A stretch of DNA of 64,000 bases from Setophaga petechia (taxonomy: Eukaryota; Chordata; Aves; Passeriformes; Parulidae). Under the pieces are notes generated by a model. That model worked only from the letters and a program-made list of their open reading frames with translations. It did no database searches and was not told where the DNA came from. This document shows positions 38,178 to 51,099 of the stretch, piece by piece. Position 1 is the stretch's first letter, and each line of letters opens with the position of its first letter. The translations under genes and the position numbers were made by a program. The stretch covers positions 5,821,501-5,885,500 of the forward strand of contig JANCRA010000011.1 in the NCBI GenBank assembly GCA_024362935.1, written 5' to 3'.

Positions 38178-38319
38178 ACTTGAAACCATAGTAGAAATAA
38201 TTCATAAAAAAATCTGCCAAGTCTATCTACTTCTACAATAGGATTATTCACTGGCAGGTGGATTCCCCATCTGGCAGTAAGTGACCAAAATGCTGAGACC
38301 ACCACCGTCTCACTTGCAA

Positions 38320-38525
38320 ATTGTTTCACAGTTTAACCAGTCACACTATTGAGAAGATATGCCTCCAGCTCAATCCAAATTGTCTGCAATCATATTGCTT
38401 CCTTTCCCTTGTTATCCTGAGTAGTTCCTCCCCACCCATGTGTTTAACCTCTCTGAAATATCTGAGGATGGCAATCAGATCCCTCTGAGTCACTGCTTAG
38501 CTAAGCTGTATGCATTTCGAGCTTC
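38320..38525 (-). mobile_element. CR1: Probable old CR1 fragment, antisense
   Basis: 'CACAGTTTAACCAGTCACACT', 'TGCTTCCTTTCCCTTGTTATCC' and 'TAACCTCTCTGAAATATCTGAGGATGGCAATCAGATCCC' follow the layout of older CR1 subfamilies on the complementary strand. Strong divergence makes the limits approximate. Confidence 0.5.
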
Positions 38526-39418
38526 CTTCTTTTCCCATGTACGTATTTTCAGACATTTAACCATTTTTCTCCTCTTTCTTGTGAAATCCTCAACATTTAC
38601 TGAAATCATTAGAAAAATTGCCGCTGGCTGAGAATGGGAATCACAGGTAAGTCTTACACTGATGGTCTCTTCAGTGGCCTGTGTGCAGCTGGAGCTATGC
38701 TATGAAGACAATGTTTTAGCTACATAAGAAGTGAAGTCTCAGCCCCATTAAATGCCAGTGCTTACATTCTTACTAGCTGCAGCATGGCCCAATTTAACCA
38801 CCCAGGGCATCACAAACAGTGAACAGGCAATAATGTGTCTTTCAGACTTCAGTGGTTGAATGATAATTTTATTTAGATTACTAGTTTGAGGAACTGTGTA
38901 TGATTAGACACACAAAGAACCTTTTCCATTTTCAATTTATTTACATTTTGATTTGGAACAACACTTTGAAAATTATGAATATTCTATGGAATAGAAAGGT
39001 TTTAGCATTTTGCCTTAGGAGAACTAATGTAGACCAACATTTTTGAAAACTTCTGTGAGCAGGGAACTGGCTCTTGGCCAGAGAAGGAGCCCAGGAAGCC
39101 AGACAGCTTGTCAGAACTTTTGACTGCTCCCTTCCCAATGAGGCTGGTAACCAAAAATCTGTCCATCCTTAGAGCTAAGGAGCCTGGAAGGTAAGACAGG
39201 TCACACCAGCCTCCCTGCCTGCATTCCATCAACAGTTTTGTCAGGTCCCCACAGAGTGTTGTTATTAAATCAAGTCAGTATTAACAGCCAGAAAATATCT
39301 GTCAGAATATATTTTTAACAGGTTGAACTTTAATTCTTCAGCTGTCCTTTGCAGACAGTTTTTCATTTCTTTTTCCATTAAAATGTTTGCAGTTTGACAT
39401 GCCAAAATTATCCTTTCT

Positions 39419-39474
39419 CAAAAAAAACACCAAAAACCCAAACAAAAAAACCAACAATAACAAAAAACCCCAAA
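39419..39474 (-). repeat. A/C-only low-complexity tract
   Basis: About 55 nt of A and C without G or T on the + strand, with words such as CAAAAACCC and AACAATAACAAAAAACCCC near its edges. It is the T/G tract type seen elsewhere, in the opposite orientation. Confidence 0.8.
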
Positions 39475-39610
39475 CTGAAACTTGTAATATAGCAAATATA
39501 AAATCACTTATTAACTTTTGCTCCTCCAAAACTAACTTTAAAGGAAGAGAGGATAGTGCTTAAGTACTTAAACAAATTAGAGAGCTTATAGGGCAGTGTA
39601 ACCCAGCCAG

Positions 39611-39772
39611 ATTAAAACAAAACAGCAAAATGACAAAACCAAAAGAAATGCATGAAACCACAACATAAACAACCACCAACCAACCAAAAAAAAAACCCAA
39701 ACCAAACCAAACCAAAACCAGAACAAAAAAAAACCCCACAAACAACCCCAAAAAAGCCCAAATCCACAAACC
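39611..39772 (-). repeat. A/C-rich low-complexity tract
   Basis: About 160 nt dominated by A and C, including CCAACCAACC, repeated AACCAAACC and CCCCACAAACAACCCC. It is the complement-orientation counterpart of the tract at 4076-4236. Hydrophobic frames of 69-70 codons on the minus strand (Phe/Leu/Trp/Gly strings) are read from it and are not genes. Confidence 0.85.
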
Positions 39773-40430
39773 AGCAAAGAATAAAATATATAAGGCAACT
39801 ATTTTGTTATCTGTGATTGTTTTTGAAGCTGAATAAGGAGAAATAACACTGCCAAGACTGTATCAGGTAAAATAAGTGCAGGAAGCTGCAGTGGTGCACA
39901 TTCAGATTCTCTGGTCCCACTATCCTTGCAAGGTAGAAGCACCAGGTAAAGCACTTGGAGAAGATATTAGTACAAATTAGCACACCTGATTGGTCTACAT
40001 TCCACAGCAGTCCTAGCTCCCATAAAAGGAGCAAACATCTTTTATATTTCTGGCTTGCTTTTGTTATTTAACACCAGTGAAGTTTCTAGTTTTGCTCAGA
40101 ATTTCTCATAAATCTGGAATGAGAGTCCTGCCCATGAATGGTTGGGACTAAGAGTGATTGGTGTTGTAGGAAGACAAGAGGAAGAGGACAGCATCCTGGT
40201 GTAATGGGACCAATACTCAGAAACAGAGAGATGGGGAAAATCTATTTATTTTTTTGGTCATGAGTCAACAGAATTAGATTTTTCTTTTTAATGTTATATA
40301 GTGAACATAGGATTGGTGAAATTTTGTAGCTGCAGCACTTTAGGTATGTCTAGATTTGTTTTCATGCTTCTTTCCCTAGGTAGCTTACAACATTCTGGCT
40401 CCTTGTGCTGATTGTGACTGGGATAAAGGC

Positions 40431-40724
40431 TACATCTGGGGTCATGGATAAGTCCTCACCAGAGCAGGTACATCTCAAAGCACCTGTTGCCTTTGTGCCA
40501 CAGCAGGTGTACCTCCAAAGGGATTGTGGCTCAAGGATAAGTGGATGCTAAGGAAGGTACACTTTGAAGCATCCTGCTGCTGCATGGATTTATCCACACC
40601 TTGAGGCATCAATGCCAGGCTGGAGCACCTCAAAACACCTGAGCTGCATGTTGTAGAATTTGCAGTGGCAGGAACCACCTGAAACAATGGAGCAGATAGC
40701 CCTGCAAAATGTCCACGAATAGAC
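40431..40724. mobile_element. Probable remnant of an older LTR-type element, left part
   Basis: GC-richer than its surroundings, with loosely repeated words ('CAGAGCAGGTACATCTCAAAGCACCTG', 'GGAGCACCTCAAAACACCTGAGCTG'). The style is that of ERVL LTRs, such as the left part of 25805-26572. It is interrupted by the complete LTR at 40725-41146 and may resume at 41151-41264. The family assignment is weak. Confidence 0.35.
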
Positions 40725-41146
40725 TGTATTGCATTTGCGGGGTGCCCCAACGAAGGAAGCAATGATGAATCTGACTCCATGTTCTCAGAAGGCTAATTTA
40801 TTATTTTATGATGCTATATTGTATTAAAGAATACTAAATTAAACTATACTAAAGAATATAGAAAAGATACTTACAGAATGCTAAAAAGATAATAATGAAA
40901 ACTCGTGACTCTCTCCAGAGTCCTGACACAACTTGGCCCTGATTGATCAATGAGTGAAAACAACTCCCAGCAGAAACCAATGAAACAATCACCTGTTGGT
41001 AAATAATCTCCACACACATTCCAGACAAGCAAAACACAGGAGAATCAAATGAGATAATGATTGCTTTCATTTTTCTCAGAGACTTCTCAGCTTCCCAGGA
41101 GAAAAATCCTGGGCAAAGGGATTTTTCATATAATGTGAATGCCACA
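40725..41146 (-). mobile_element. Complete solo LTR with 4-nt target duplication, antisense
   Basis: On + it begins TGTATTGCATTTGCGG and ends ATGTGAATGCCACA, so it has TG...CA termini in sense. It is flanked by AGAC at 40721-40724 and AGAC at 41147-41150, a 4-nt target duplication. In the sense direction it starts TGTGGCATTCACATT with 'AAAAATCCCTTTGCCCAGGATTTTTCTCCTGGGAAGCTGAGA' and later has AATAAATTAGCC as polyadenylation signal and 'ACATGGAGTCAGATTC'. It resembles a common passerine LTR family I remember. About 422 nt, no internal genes: a solo LTR left after recombination. Confidence 0.85.
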
Positions 41147-41264
41147 AGACTGAAGCAATGTTGTTTGCATATCATATCAAAGGATGGAAAGGAAAGTGGT
41201 GGTTGATGAGGATGTGTGGGACCTGAATGTCATGTAAATGGTATGGAATAAGGGGTGGAGAATG

Positions 41265-41830
41265 TGTGGGGTTTGTCTGGGATAGTTTTTTGTTTCCATA
41301 GTAGCTTATATGGAGTTTTGGAGGTTTTTTTGGAAACAGTATTGATCATGCATGGACATTTTAGCTATGGCTGATCAGTGTTTACACAGAGCCAATCCTT
41401 TTCTTCTTCCTACACTGCCCTGCCACTGAGGAGGCTGGGGATGAACTTGGAGCTGGAGGAGACACAGATGGGACAGTTGACACAACTGACCAAAGAGATA
41501 TCATAGACCATGTGATGTCATGCTCAGAAATAAAAGCTAGGGAAATTCAGAGTTAGCAACATTTTGCCTTCCCAAGTCCCAGTTACAAGTAATGAACCCT
41601 GCTTTCCTAGAGACAGCTGAACACCTGTCTTGTAATGGCAAAGCAGTGAATTAATTCCTTGCTTTACTTGACTTGTGTGCACAAATTTTGCTTTGCCTAT
41701 TAAACTGTCTTAATTTCAATCCATAGGTTTTCTCTCTATTACTCTTCCAATTCTCTCCTCCATCCCACTGGGTGAAAGTGAGTGAGTGGCTGGGTGGTGC
41801 TTATTTGCCAGCTGGAGTTAAACCATGACA
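41265..41830 (+). mobile_element. Endogenous retrovirus solo LTR, sense
   Basis: Starts TGTGGGGTTTGTCTGGGATAG and ends GCTGGAGTTAAACCATGACA. It contains 'AGTATTGATCATGCATGGACATT', 'GCTGATCAGTGTTTACACAGAGCCAA', 'CTGACCAAAGAGATATCATAGACCATGTGATGTCATGCTCAG', then AATAAAAGC (TATA-like or polyadenylation region), 'CCTATTAAACTGTCTTAATTTCAA' and a final part that is the reverse complement of the starts of the LTRs at 29255 and 55348. About 566 nt, the fullest copy of this family in the window. No viral genes follow. Confidence 0.82.
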
Positions 41831-44800
41831 GTTCCACCCACTTCCATCACTCCAATTTAGAAACCTCTTAATTACCAAGAGTAGCAGGAAAGACTTTGGA
41901 GTGCACTCAAAGGAGAGCACAGGTGCTGTTGTCAAAAGGCAAAACTGGGGGATGTAGCCATGGAGAGATGACTGCATCAGGAGGGATGGAGTAATTTCAG
42001 CTAAAGTAGTGGGAGGAGGGACAAATAGAAAGGGAAGATCAGAAGTCCAAGGTTATGGGTGTGTGTGAGCCTTTGTGGAGGCTGCAGCCTAAGAAACCCT
42101 CCATCAGAACCTTTCCCAGACCATGCTGTGTTGTTACTGGATGATTTTGTGTGTTTTATAATGCTTCAGTGAATTGGTGTCCAAATTGTCAAACAAGTGA
42201 AATCTGATATTGATGCTGCTGTCAAAAAGCAATAATCTGGCCTAAATCTTCATAAAGCCCTTTGTCTAAAGAGCAGCAGTGTGAGGCTGTAGAAGAGTTG
42301 GATCTTGGTGTCACTTATGGGTGGGAACCGAAGGGGGAGTGCTCTGTCCTTCAGTTAAGTGTGGCATGTAAAAAATTCAAACATGTCAATGCAGAAATAT
42401 GTGTTTATAGAATACTCACTTCCAAAGAAATGTTTCATGGATTGGCGGGACTTTCTGTGGGTGTGAATTATTGCTCAGTAATGGTCTTTGGTGCTGCACC
42501 ATCACCCATATGAAAGGGGTCTGCTCATGTGGAACAGTTACTGTGAAGAAAGTCAGGAAACAGAGTTCCTGCCCTTGAGTGTTGTGGGTACAGTGAAAGT
42601 GGTAGGTCCTTCCAGAGTATATGTATTGTAAAATCACTCCTGCAAAACCTGGAAGCTCTGCCAAATCTAGGACTGTGATCACTTTGGGATTATCCTGGTA
42701 GAAACTGATGTTACTGTTAGCTTCAATAAACAATTCAGTTAAGTATGAGCTATCTGCCCATGGGCATAGAGTGGCAGTCAGGGAGCCTGACCCTTCCCTT
42801 ACTCCAGTTTCAAGTCCACAGAGCATATATCTGCCTCTGAGTTCTCAAGACTCAGTTTGATTCCTATGCTTTGATGCAAAGTATGAAAGTCATCTGGAGA
42901 GAAAGAAGACAGAATCTAAAAATGTGGAAGGTATGGAAGGTATGTGGAAGGAACAAAAGTTCATACAAAATTCCTAAAGTCTGGTTTTAGGAAGTGAAAT
43001 AGAGGAAATATTACTGTTTATTTTACTCTTCTCCCCACTGCATGTGAGTTTTGTTGGTTTTTTTTCCTATGCTACAATTGGGTGATACCAGTCCAGTTCC
43101 TATACATAAGCTCATTTAGACATTTTTCATATTGTTTGCTCACCTAGGGCTGCAATAATGGGGATCCAGCTGTGCATGGACCTCAGTATGACACTCTCAT
43201 TCAAATGAGTTCTAATTGTAATATCAGTGATGTGTTGTCCTCAGGGTGCTAATGCCATTTCCTAAGAATGGATACTTACTGCTCACAAACTCTGGACATC
43301 TTTAAGCTGTTGAATCCTGCTGCTATTAGATCCCTTAAATGCTAGTGTACAAACATATCTCCCTAAATCAGTATAGATTGGATTCAGATTAACAGATACT
43401 TTCTTTTATAGAAACATGTTATGGAAACCCTAATTTCAGAAGCAGATGTATGCTGCTCCTGAACTTTCCTGCTTTTTTCTTTTCTGGATAAACTTGAAGT
43501 ACCTAATGAATATACAGAAAATTGGGAATTAATTGTAATATGTGCGGTTTTGAGATAACCAATACAAAAATGGATGAATTTGCTTGTGTCCATTAGCAAA
43601 ATCATCTTCCTTTTCTTACACTTTCAGAACATCATAGTTACTGAAGTACACACTCTGAATTATAGTCACTCTATACACTCTGAATAATCTAAGCAAGACT
43701 TTTTTCTACGTGTTCATAAAGATATTCAAGAAATATCAGCAGCTGTGTATGCAGATAGCTGAGTGAAGCTGACATTTAAAGCCTTGCAAATTATATAACA
43801 GCTACTAATATAAAAAAATGATTACAACTGATGAATGAAGAGCTGTGAATTAACATTTAGAAATTCAACAAATCTGAGCTTTCTATGTGAATGAGTATGA
43901 AAGGTGAGCGAGATATTTTTAAAAGCTTTTATTGTATGTCAGCAGAGTGTGTGTCAGAAAGAAATTATTTTGAGAATGCTTTAATATCACAGTAGCAGTA
44001 ATTAGCCTTTAGGTAGGTAGAAAGGAATGAGATGGTTTTGTGTTTTGTTTTTGTTTTTTTTTTTCTTAATGGGAAAGTTTTCAGAGCTTCCCTTTTTGTT
44101 GCTTTAGAAACATACTCTGAATACAAGAGAAGAGAAGATCATGGATTACTGGAATAATTTTATGAACCATTCATTTTCTTGAAGGCCTTTAAGGAAAAAA
44201 ACAAGGTTGTGATGTGCCACATAATTGTAAGTTTTTGTGAGGTAATCATGGGTGGTTGTAGTAGAGAACCACATATTTTGAAAAGGAAGATTTAAGAACT
44301 ACTTCTGAAGGTAGAAATTACAGAGGCTTACAGAAATACAAGCTACTATAAAATAAAATTAATATAATGTTTAACATAGAAGACTAAAATGAAGGAAGTT
44401 ATATCTACTGTGCTGATTGTGATAGTTTCAATATTGTCCTGGAGGACCTGGTCATTGGCAGAAGCATTTTGGCGAAGCAAAGGGAGTTTGCTGCCTGAGG
44501 AATCAGCTCATGTGGGGATAAGCCCAAAAGTCACTCAGCCTTTGGTGTCTAGCTTCAATTCCAAAGCAACACTTACACCAGCCCATGGTTGTCTAGGGGC
44601 AACCATGAACAGACTGAGCTCCGTGCTGTAAAGTACAAATCACTACAGCTGAGGTGAGCCAGAGTGAGTGGGCAGATGTTTCTGTAATGCTGTGTCAGGC
44701 GCAAATCATAACTGGAGAAGCACACAGTCTTTGCTTGCTTTATATAAATGCAGTAGAAAAAAAACCCCTTGCACCTCTATAGGTACACAGCTGCAATGAG

Positions 44801-47800
44801 GTGACCATGGGCCACCTCTTCCAGCTGAAGGCTTTGAAATTATTACTCTAGTTATCATTCACAGATCCTCTTGACCTTTCTTGGGGGTATTAGATGTAGG
44901 TCAGGGTTATCTCCTCATTGGTACATTCCTGTAAAAAAACCGATTCTATCCTTTAAGTCAGTAATATAGTGCTTGTTAGCAGAGGAGATTCCTCATTATT
45001 GGGCTGACTTGTGTCTGAGGGTTTTTATTTCTCACGTGGTAAAATAAATTGGAAAAGAAAGGGTGGACAAACTGTCTGATACACTGTGCAGTTTCATTGA
45101 CTAAGCCATGTTTAATATCTCTTACATGAGACACAAAAGCATCAGTCTTTGAAAATTCAGAAGCATTATATCCACATAGACATTCTCTTCTCCACTCCAC
45201 TGCAATGATAACAGACTAAATAATGCTGAGGGCAACAGACAGGAAAGCTCCAAATATTACTATGAAATGACAAAAGGAAATCAAAATTCTATCTCTAAAG
45301 AAAAGAAAAACCCCTGGAAAACTGGAGTGACTAAGAAAAAGTATGTCCTACTCACAATCCAAGAATGGAGTAATAGAGGCATGTCTTCACTTGTGGTGCT
45401 AGAGAGATAATGAGTGAACCAATGTGCATATTCACTCCTGGGTACATAAGATGAGCTTATGGCTGGGATGATTGGGTAGGCTGGTATTACTGGTACCCTT
45501 TTGGTAAGGGGAAGAGAGGGTGAACTGGGAGACTGAGGAGATACCAGTGGGAAAAGTTCTCTGGTCTTGGTGTGGTTCTGGGCGCATGTACAACCTACCC
45601 GAGTGTAAAAGTGAGACCTGAAGCAGTCATGTCCAGATGCCAGTCCATCAGGCTAATAGGTGTCCAAGAAGGGACACTCCTCAAGGATGATGATACAAGA
45701 AATTTAAGAAAAAAGAAGTCCAGAACCTAAATTTTTGTCACCCATCAAAGCTTAGTGATACTAAGTGTTATCAGTCAGTGATTCACTTAATCTCAGTGGG
45801 AAAGATAACCTGTGATATGTTAATATTGAGAATTAACATAAACTGCCATCAAGTCAGGGGGATGTGCCAGGTGTGGGATTTTCATATTGAGTACTCTGAA
45901 TTCTGTGAAAAAGACTCCAGAGAACATATCCTCTTAGTTCAACTATCATCTTTGGCTGAGCAATGACTCACGCTAAACTGAAACCCAACATCAACAAGGT
46001 GGCTATTCTCTTTCAAACTACAAGCAGGGTCCTGGGAAGCTCACTGGAGCTTCTTTCTTCTATTAAAGGCAACAAATATCATAAATGGCTGCAAAGATGC
46101 CATCATCCTGTGCTGCCATTGCCTAATTTGACATATTTAATGTACCATTTCTGAAGCAGGCTGAATGTCTCTTACTGCTAGTTTATTTTTCCTGCAGTCT
46201 ATTTCCATACCCTGCTTCAGATCCTTAGGGTTGTCTGTGATGTGGAAACGTGTTTAGAATTGTGACTTCCCTTCTCTACGTCAGGCAAAAGGTCCTTTGC
46301 ACTTTCATGTGGGCGAGTTAATCCTAGAACAGTGTTCAGTCTAGTGCAGCAATGGCCTTTCTTACTGGGAGGAGCAGCAGAAGGGAAATAACAACTGTTC
46401 TGCTCTGGGGCATGTAGGAGCAAGACCCAGTACTCATCTTGTGGGGTGTGTGGCATTCCTCCTCCAGAAATTCTTCAGAAAGGGGCTTCATGCAGGAATG
46501 ACCCAAATGCTTAAATGCTACCTGTGATACATGGATTGTCCTGAGAAGACTCTGAATGTAGTAGCCCTTGTGGGGAGATTACAGCAATAATAAAGGATAC
46601 ATGTTTCCACTTTTCTTTCCTCCCTTTCTACCAAACAGCTTCTCAGCATTCAGTATTTAGAGAAGTAACTTAATATAAAAGAGTTTATTTCCTCATTGTC
46701 TCTTGAGCCATTTACATTTAGTTTCTTGATGGTTCTTAAATGTCAGGTGTACACAACATGCACACATTTTTGGTTTTTTTTTTTTTTTTTAACAAATTGA
46801 CAGACATAATTACTTCACCTACATAAACCAAACCAAACCTTCTTTCCTCATCAACTTCCCCTAAAACCCAGCTACCTATTGTAGCAGTGACAGCAACCAC
46901 AAAAGAATGAATCTAGTTTGAAAGAACTGAGAAAGAATTCAGTTTTATTTATTTCAAGAATGTTCAATAACATTTCGGAATCGTCTCTTGAGGAAAATTT
47001 CTGAAGAGCAATATCACAAAGAATATTCAACCTGAGGGAAATAGTCTTTTGAGCTAGTTGCAATGGCTATTAACATAACAATGGCTGTGGCTAAAATGGG
47101 TGAGTATTTAAGAAATGAGCTGGAACACAGATCTGTATCAGTAAGAGCTGATCCTTCCTCTGTTCTTGAAAACCATGCTGGTAGCTGATAAGAAGCCATC
47201 TAAACTTTTGAGGAACCCTGCCAATAAAAACCATGATAAAGAATTCCTTTTCATCCATTGTTCTCATTGGATAAGCCATGAGAAAGTAGATAACATGTGA
47301 TCAAACCACTATTAAATATGCAGAATGGAAGAAATTGCTGTCTATACCATCAGACAAACAGCTTAAATTATCTAGTGCTAAATTTAAATTATTGCAAGCA
47401 TCCAGTATCTTGTGAAAAGAAACTTGTGTATGCTTAGATGATAATGGGGTAAGAACTCCTCAATAAACAGCCTGTGAGAGAAACTACACCACAGGACCTG
47501 TGAGGAACTGGGAATTATTCAAAGGTGCCGATCCCAGTTATTCTGCAGGGATATGGGAAAAATAGCTGCCAATCTAGATCAATAAAGGAAATATGGATCC
47601 ATGGAGGGTGCTTAGAGACTGTGCTTGTACTCTTTTATAGATACAGGTTATTATTAATGTTATGACAAAAGAGATCATTTTGAAAGACATTTTCTCTAAG
47701 GCACGGGAAAAAAATTTGCAGCCTTCCTTAATGCTTATCATAAACTGAGTACCACGAATAGAAGTTTAAGCTATGTTTTGAAAGCGGTTGTATTTATAGG

Positions 47801-48836
47801 TCAGTGATTTAAAGACTTAAAAAGCTAAGTCCCAAATGCTCAAAGATATGGAGTTAGATGCCTAAGTATCCTTGAGGATGTTGATTCTATTGTTCAACTA
47901 AATTACATAAGCTCATATAAGCTTAGCTAAAATGCATATATGGTATACATGCTCTTTGTAGTATTTTTAACTGAAAGAACACTTCTTCAAAAGAAGAATT
48001 AGTACACATCTTCATAGCACACATTTCAAAATTAATTTAATCTTTCAACTTCAATCTTTAAGGTTGTGTGGATAAAAAAGGGGTCATATTAGTATTCCTT
48101 AACACAGAATTGTAATTTCATTCTCTTATTGCTGTTCTGTGGCTGGTTTTTTTTGTCTAGTTACCGAAGAAAATAGCAGATCACTCTGGATGAAATTAAA
48201 GCTTGAAAGAGCTCAGCCTCCTACAGAGACTGTCATAAAGCTATGGAATTTAGAAATTGAAGGATTATTAGGGATATGAAAAATATTGACTGAGCACATC
48301 AAGATACTAGTTACTGGGCTGGATTCATTACAGCCATCAGAATTTCTCCTGTGAATTGAAGCTGTGTCTCAATGACTTATTTACCTTTAGGCAGTTTCCA
48401 TGCTCTTCCACTGAGGTCTGCCTGGTGGTTGTTTGGATGGGAAAGCAATACATATTGCTCACAAAAACACTTGTGATGTTCTTATGTTTGCCTTGTTGAA
48501 TCTACACAGGACAGACTCTGCATTAACAGGTAGAACTTTGTTTTCCATGTTACTGTAATTCCAGTTCCCAATGTTGATGAGTTTTAATGTCACATTGGAA
48601 GGCACAAAGAGATGGAAAGCATTTCCAGTTTTACATTTCCTTTCTGTGAACTGGGATCCCATTTGGCAATAAAAGAAGCAACTAAAAGCTGCCAAAATGG
48701 TTTAAGGAGGCCCATCTTTTAATGATTGTTGCCATATTTAGCACATTTTCTCTCAGCTGCTAGCTGAAGTGTTGCTCATTAACCCCCAGCAAAGCCCAAG
48801 GAAGCCCCAGGCTGCTTCTCCCTGGGGAGATCCCTG
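41831..48836. other. Intergenic sequence, no gene seen
   Basis: Seven kilobases of AT-rich DNA with no recognised repeat family. The longest frame is 136 codons on - at 42416-42826, with an 83-codon frame on + overlapping its end. Neither shows a known domain. A short perfect inverted repeat (CATGGTTG / CAACCATG) lies at 44584-44607, and a poly-T run lies at about 46770-46792. Confidence 0.45.
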
Positions 48837-49070
48837 GGGATGGGGCACCCAGAGCTTCTCTGGACAATCTCTTCCAGTGCCTCACCACCCTCACAGCAGA
48901 AAATGTCTCTCTAATATCTATTCTGAACCTACCCTCTTTCAGTTTGAAGCCATTCCCCCTTGCCCTACCACTACATGCCCTTATTAAAGGGCCCCCTTTA
49001 AGTACTGTAAGTCTGTTATAAGATCTCCCTGCAGCCTATGCTTCTGCACACTGAACAATGCCAAGCTCTT
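48837..49070 (-). mobile_element. CR1: CR1 LINE fragment, antisense
   Basis: 'GGATGGGGCACCCAGAGCTTCTCTGGACAATCTCTTCCAGTGCCTCACCACCCTCACAGCAGAAAA', 'CTACCCTCTTTCAGTTTGAAGCCATTCCCCCTTGCCCTACCACTACATGCCC', 'CTGTTATAAGATCTCCCTGCAGCC' and 'CACTGAACAATGCC' are in CR1 order on the complementary strand. Both the CR1 3' tail and the 5' part are missing. Confidence 0.88.
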
Positions 49071-51099
49071 ACAGTTACTCGCTTTTAATGAAGCAACAGG
49101 AGTAATTCTGGCACCTGAAGAAATTCAGTCCTTGACTTAAATCAGTAATTTAAGAATATTTATGATATAAAACTAATTATGTTGATTTATTCAAATTTTG
49201 GAACCTGGTAGCATCGTTCTAGTTCCCAATTATCATCCAAACATGCCAGTCTATTAATTCTAAATTTAAATTTCATATTTTTATGTATCATACACCATAT
49301 TTCATTGCTTCCATGCTGTGGTATTAACAGCTGGTCTATTTCTGTACTTTGATAATATTTTGAGGCAGTAATTTCAAAATCACCCTCAAGTCAATTTTAT
49401 GAAATTGCTATTGCATGTTTCTTCAGTGAGTAGAAACATATGCACAACTTAAACCAGGCTTCAGGAACGTGTATAAGGTGTAAAACAAAAACCTGTGCAT
49501 ACTCTGGTCGTTGGTGTTACTTGTGCAGTTCCAGACATTCAGAAAACTTTCTAGCTTTGTAAAATCCTGCCCTCAGAAGTTTAATAACTTTAGAGGAAGG
49601 GTACGTTAATGTTGCAATTTTATCTGTTTTATGAGTGGACTAAAATATTTGTAAACTATTGCTGTACTGCATATCAGATTTTTTCCATGCTGCTGTAGAC
49701 CTTGTCCCACTCATATCCCACTCAATATTTTAAAAGCAGTGCATAATTAACAGAAAACCTGGAAAGTGTTTGGTCATGAGAAGGATGTTATTTTCCACTT
49801 TTTTTTTTCAGTTAGGCAGACAGTTGACCGACTTTGGTACAAATGGGAGATTAATAAAGAAAAAAGGGAAAAATGAGCTTCATAAAAGACTGAGAAAAAT
49901 GTTGGGTTTCATTGATAGAAGAGATGTAAAACAGGTCACCACACCAAGGGCAGTTTTTGGCTTTTCACATGTGTGATGAGCACTTGTGTTTCTTAACCAG
50001 TAACGAAAAAATTGAAAATAATCTCAGAATTGAAGAAATAGCTTACCAAGTTATTTCTGGGCCACTCCAGGAAACAGAATAATATCGAGCTTAAAAATAG
50101 TTGTACAATAACAAGGGATGTCTATGCCTACATATTCATGCATGTTTGCCTTCTCTTTTCATATGATCAGACAAAAATGGGGACTTTATAAGCTGTATAG
50201 AATTAGTTTTTAATACTGATGTAGAATTATTTTTGTGACCTCTTAAAGATTTAAGAAAGAAAAATTGCAAGGCATAAAATATTAGTTTAAATGATATCAC
50301 CATTGTATTGCAAAGCTCCCATACCTTCTTGGTATTTCTCCTGGGCAGCTCCTCACAGCAATGACTCCTTCTTCACAGCACAGCCAACAAACTACAGCTC
50401 CCTTCTCACCCAGCTAACCCACTCTTTTATTGCACTCATCCTCACTGGACACAGCTGTGGCCTGTTAAGGGCAGGCCTGTTCCTAATCTTTGATGATTAG
50501 TACAACTGCAACTCCTCAGGGGTGAGATTGCCTTCTGCACTATTTTCTTATATTCTATCCCCCCCACAAAATGATTTTACAGGAAAAGAAAAAAATATGT
50601 TAAAATTCAAAGGAAGCTGTAATCTTAGAATGAGGATCATGTTACTTAATTCAACCAGAGTGCAAACGGAGCCACCCAATGCCATTGCACGCCTTGGCAT
50701 CCCCAGGACACCTACACAGCTTTGGGAATATTTTGTAGGGCTTACAGTAGGTTTCCTCACTCCTGAAGGTGTAGTTGGAAGCCAAATGGCATAAATGCTA
50801 ATGTCATATGTGCATGTAGAGAGCTCTGCTGAGATCACTTTGATACCTAGGAGTTAGATGTGTCAGTCTGATGTCAGTCTTAGGGTCCCTTCAGGGACAG
50901 TATGGAGAAATTGAGATATCCTGAGCTCAGATTTTCTAACCCTTAAGTAGGCCAGCTGCATTTCCATCTGAAACTGACTGTTTAATGATAAGTGTGGGAA
51001 TCCATAAAAATCAGAAGGTTTTAGGAAGAAGCAAAAAAAAGCCAGGGCTCAGACAGCAGATTTGTGAACAGTGTTAATGTAGCATAAAGTCTTCTAAGC
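49071..51099. other. Intergenic sequence with one candidate LTR fragment, no gene seen
   Basis: AT-rich. The part at about 50295-50570 is richer in C and is entered separately. No protein-like frame was found. Confidence 0.45.
50295..50570 (-). mobile_element. Candidate LTR fragment
   Basis: 'CACAGCAATGACTCCTTCTTCACAGCACAGCC', 'CTTTTATTGCACTCATCC', 'GGACACAGCTGTGGCC' and 'TTTGATGATTAGTACAACTGCAACTCCTCAGGGGTGAGATTGCCTTCTGCACT' resemble a songbird LTR consensus as I recall it. The boundaries and family are uncertain. Confidence 0.4.

Larger units (their letters stand above)
38526..40430. other. Intergenic sequence, no gene seen
   Basis: AT-rich, with two A/C-only tracts (39419-39474 and 39611-39772). 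No gene or RNA was recognised. Confidence 0.5.
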
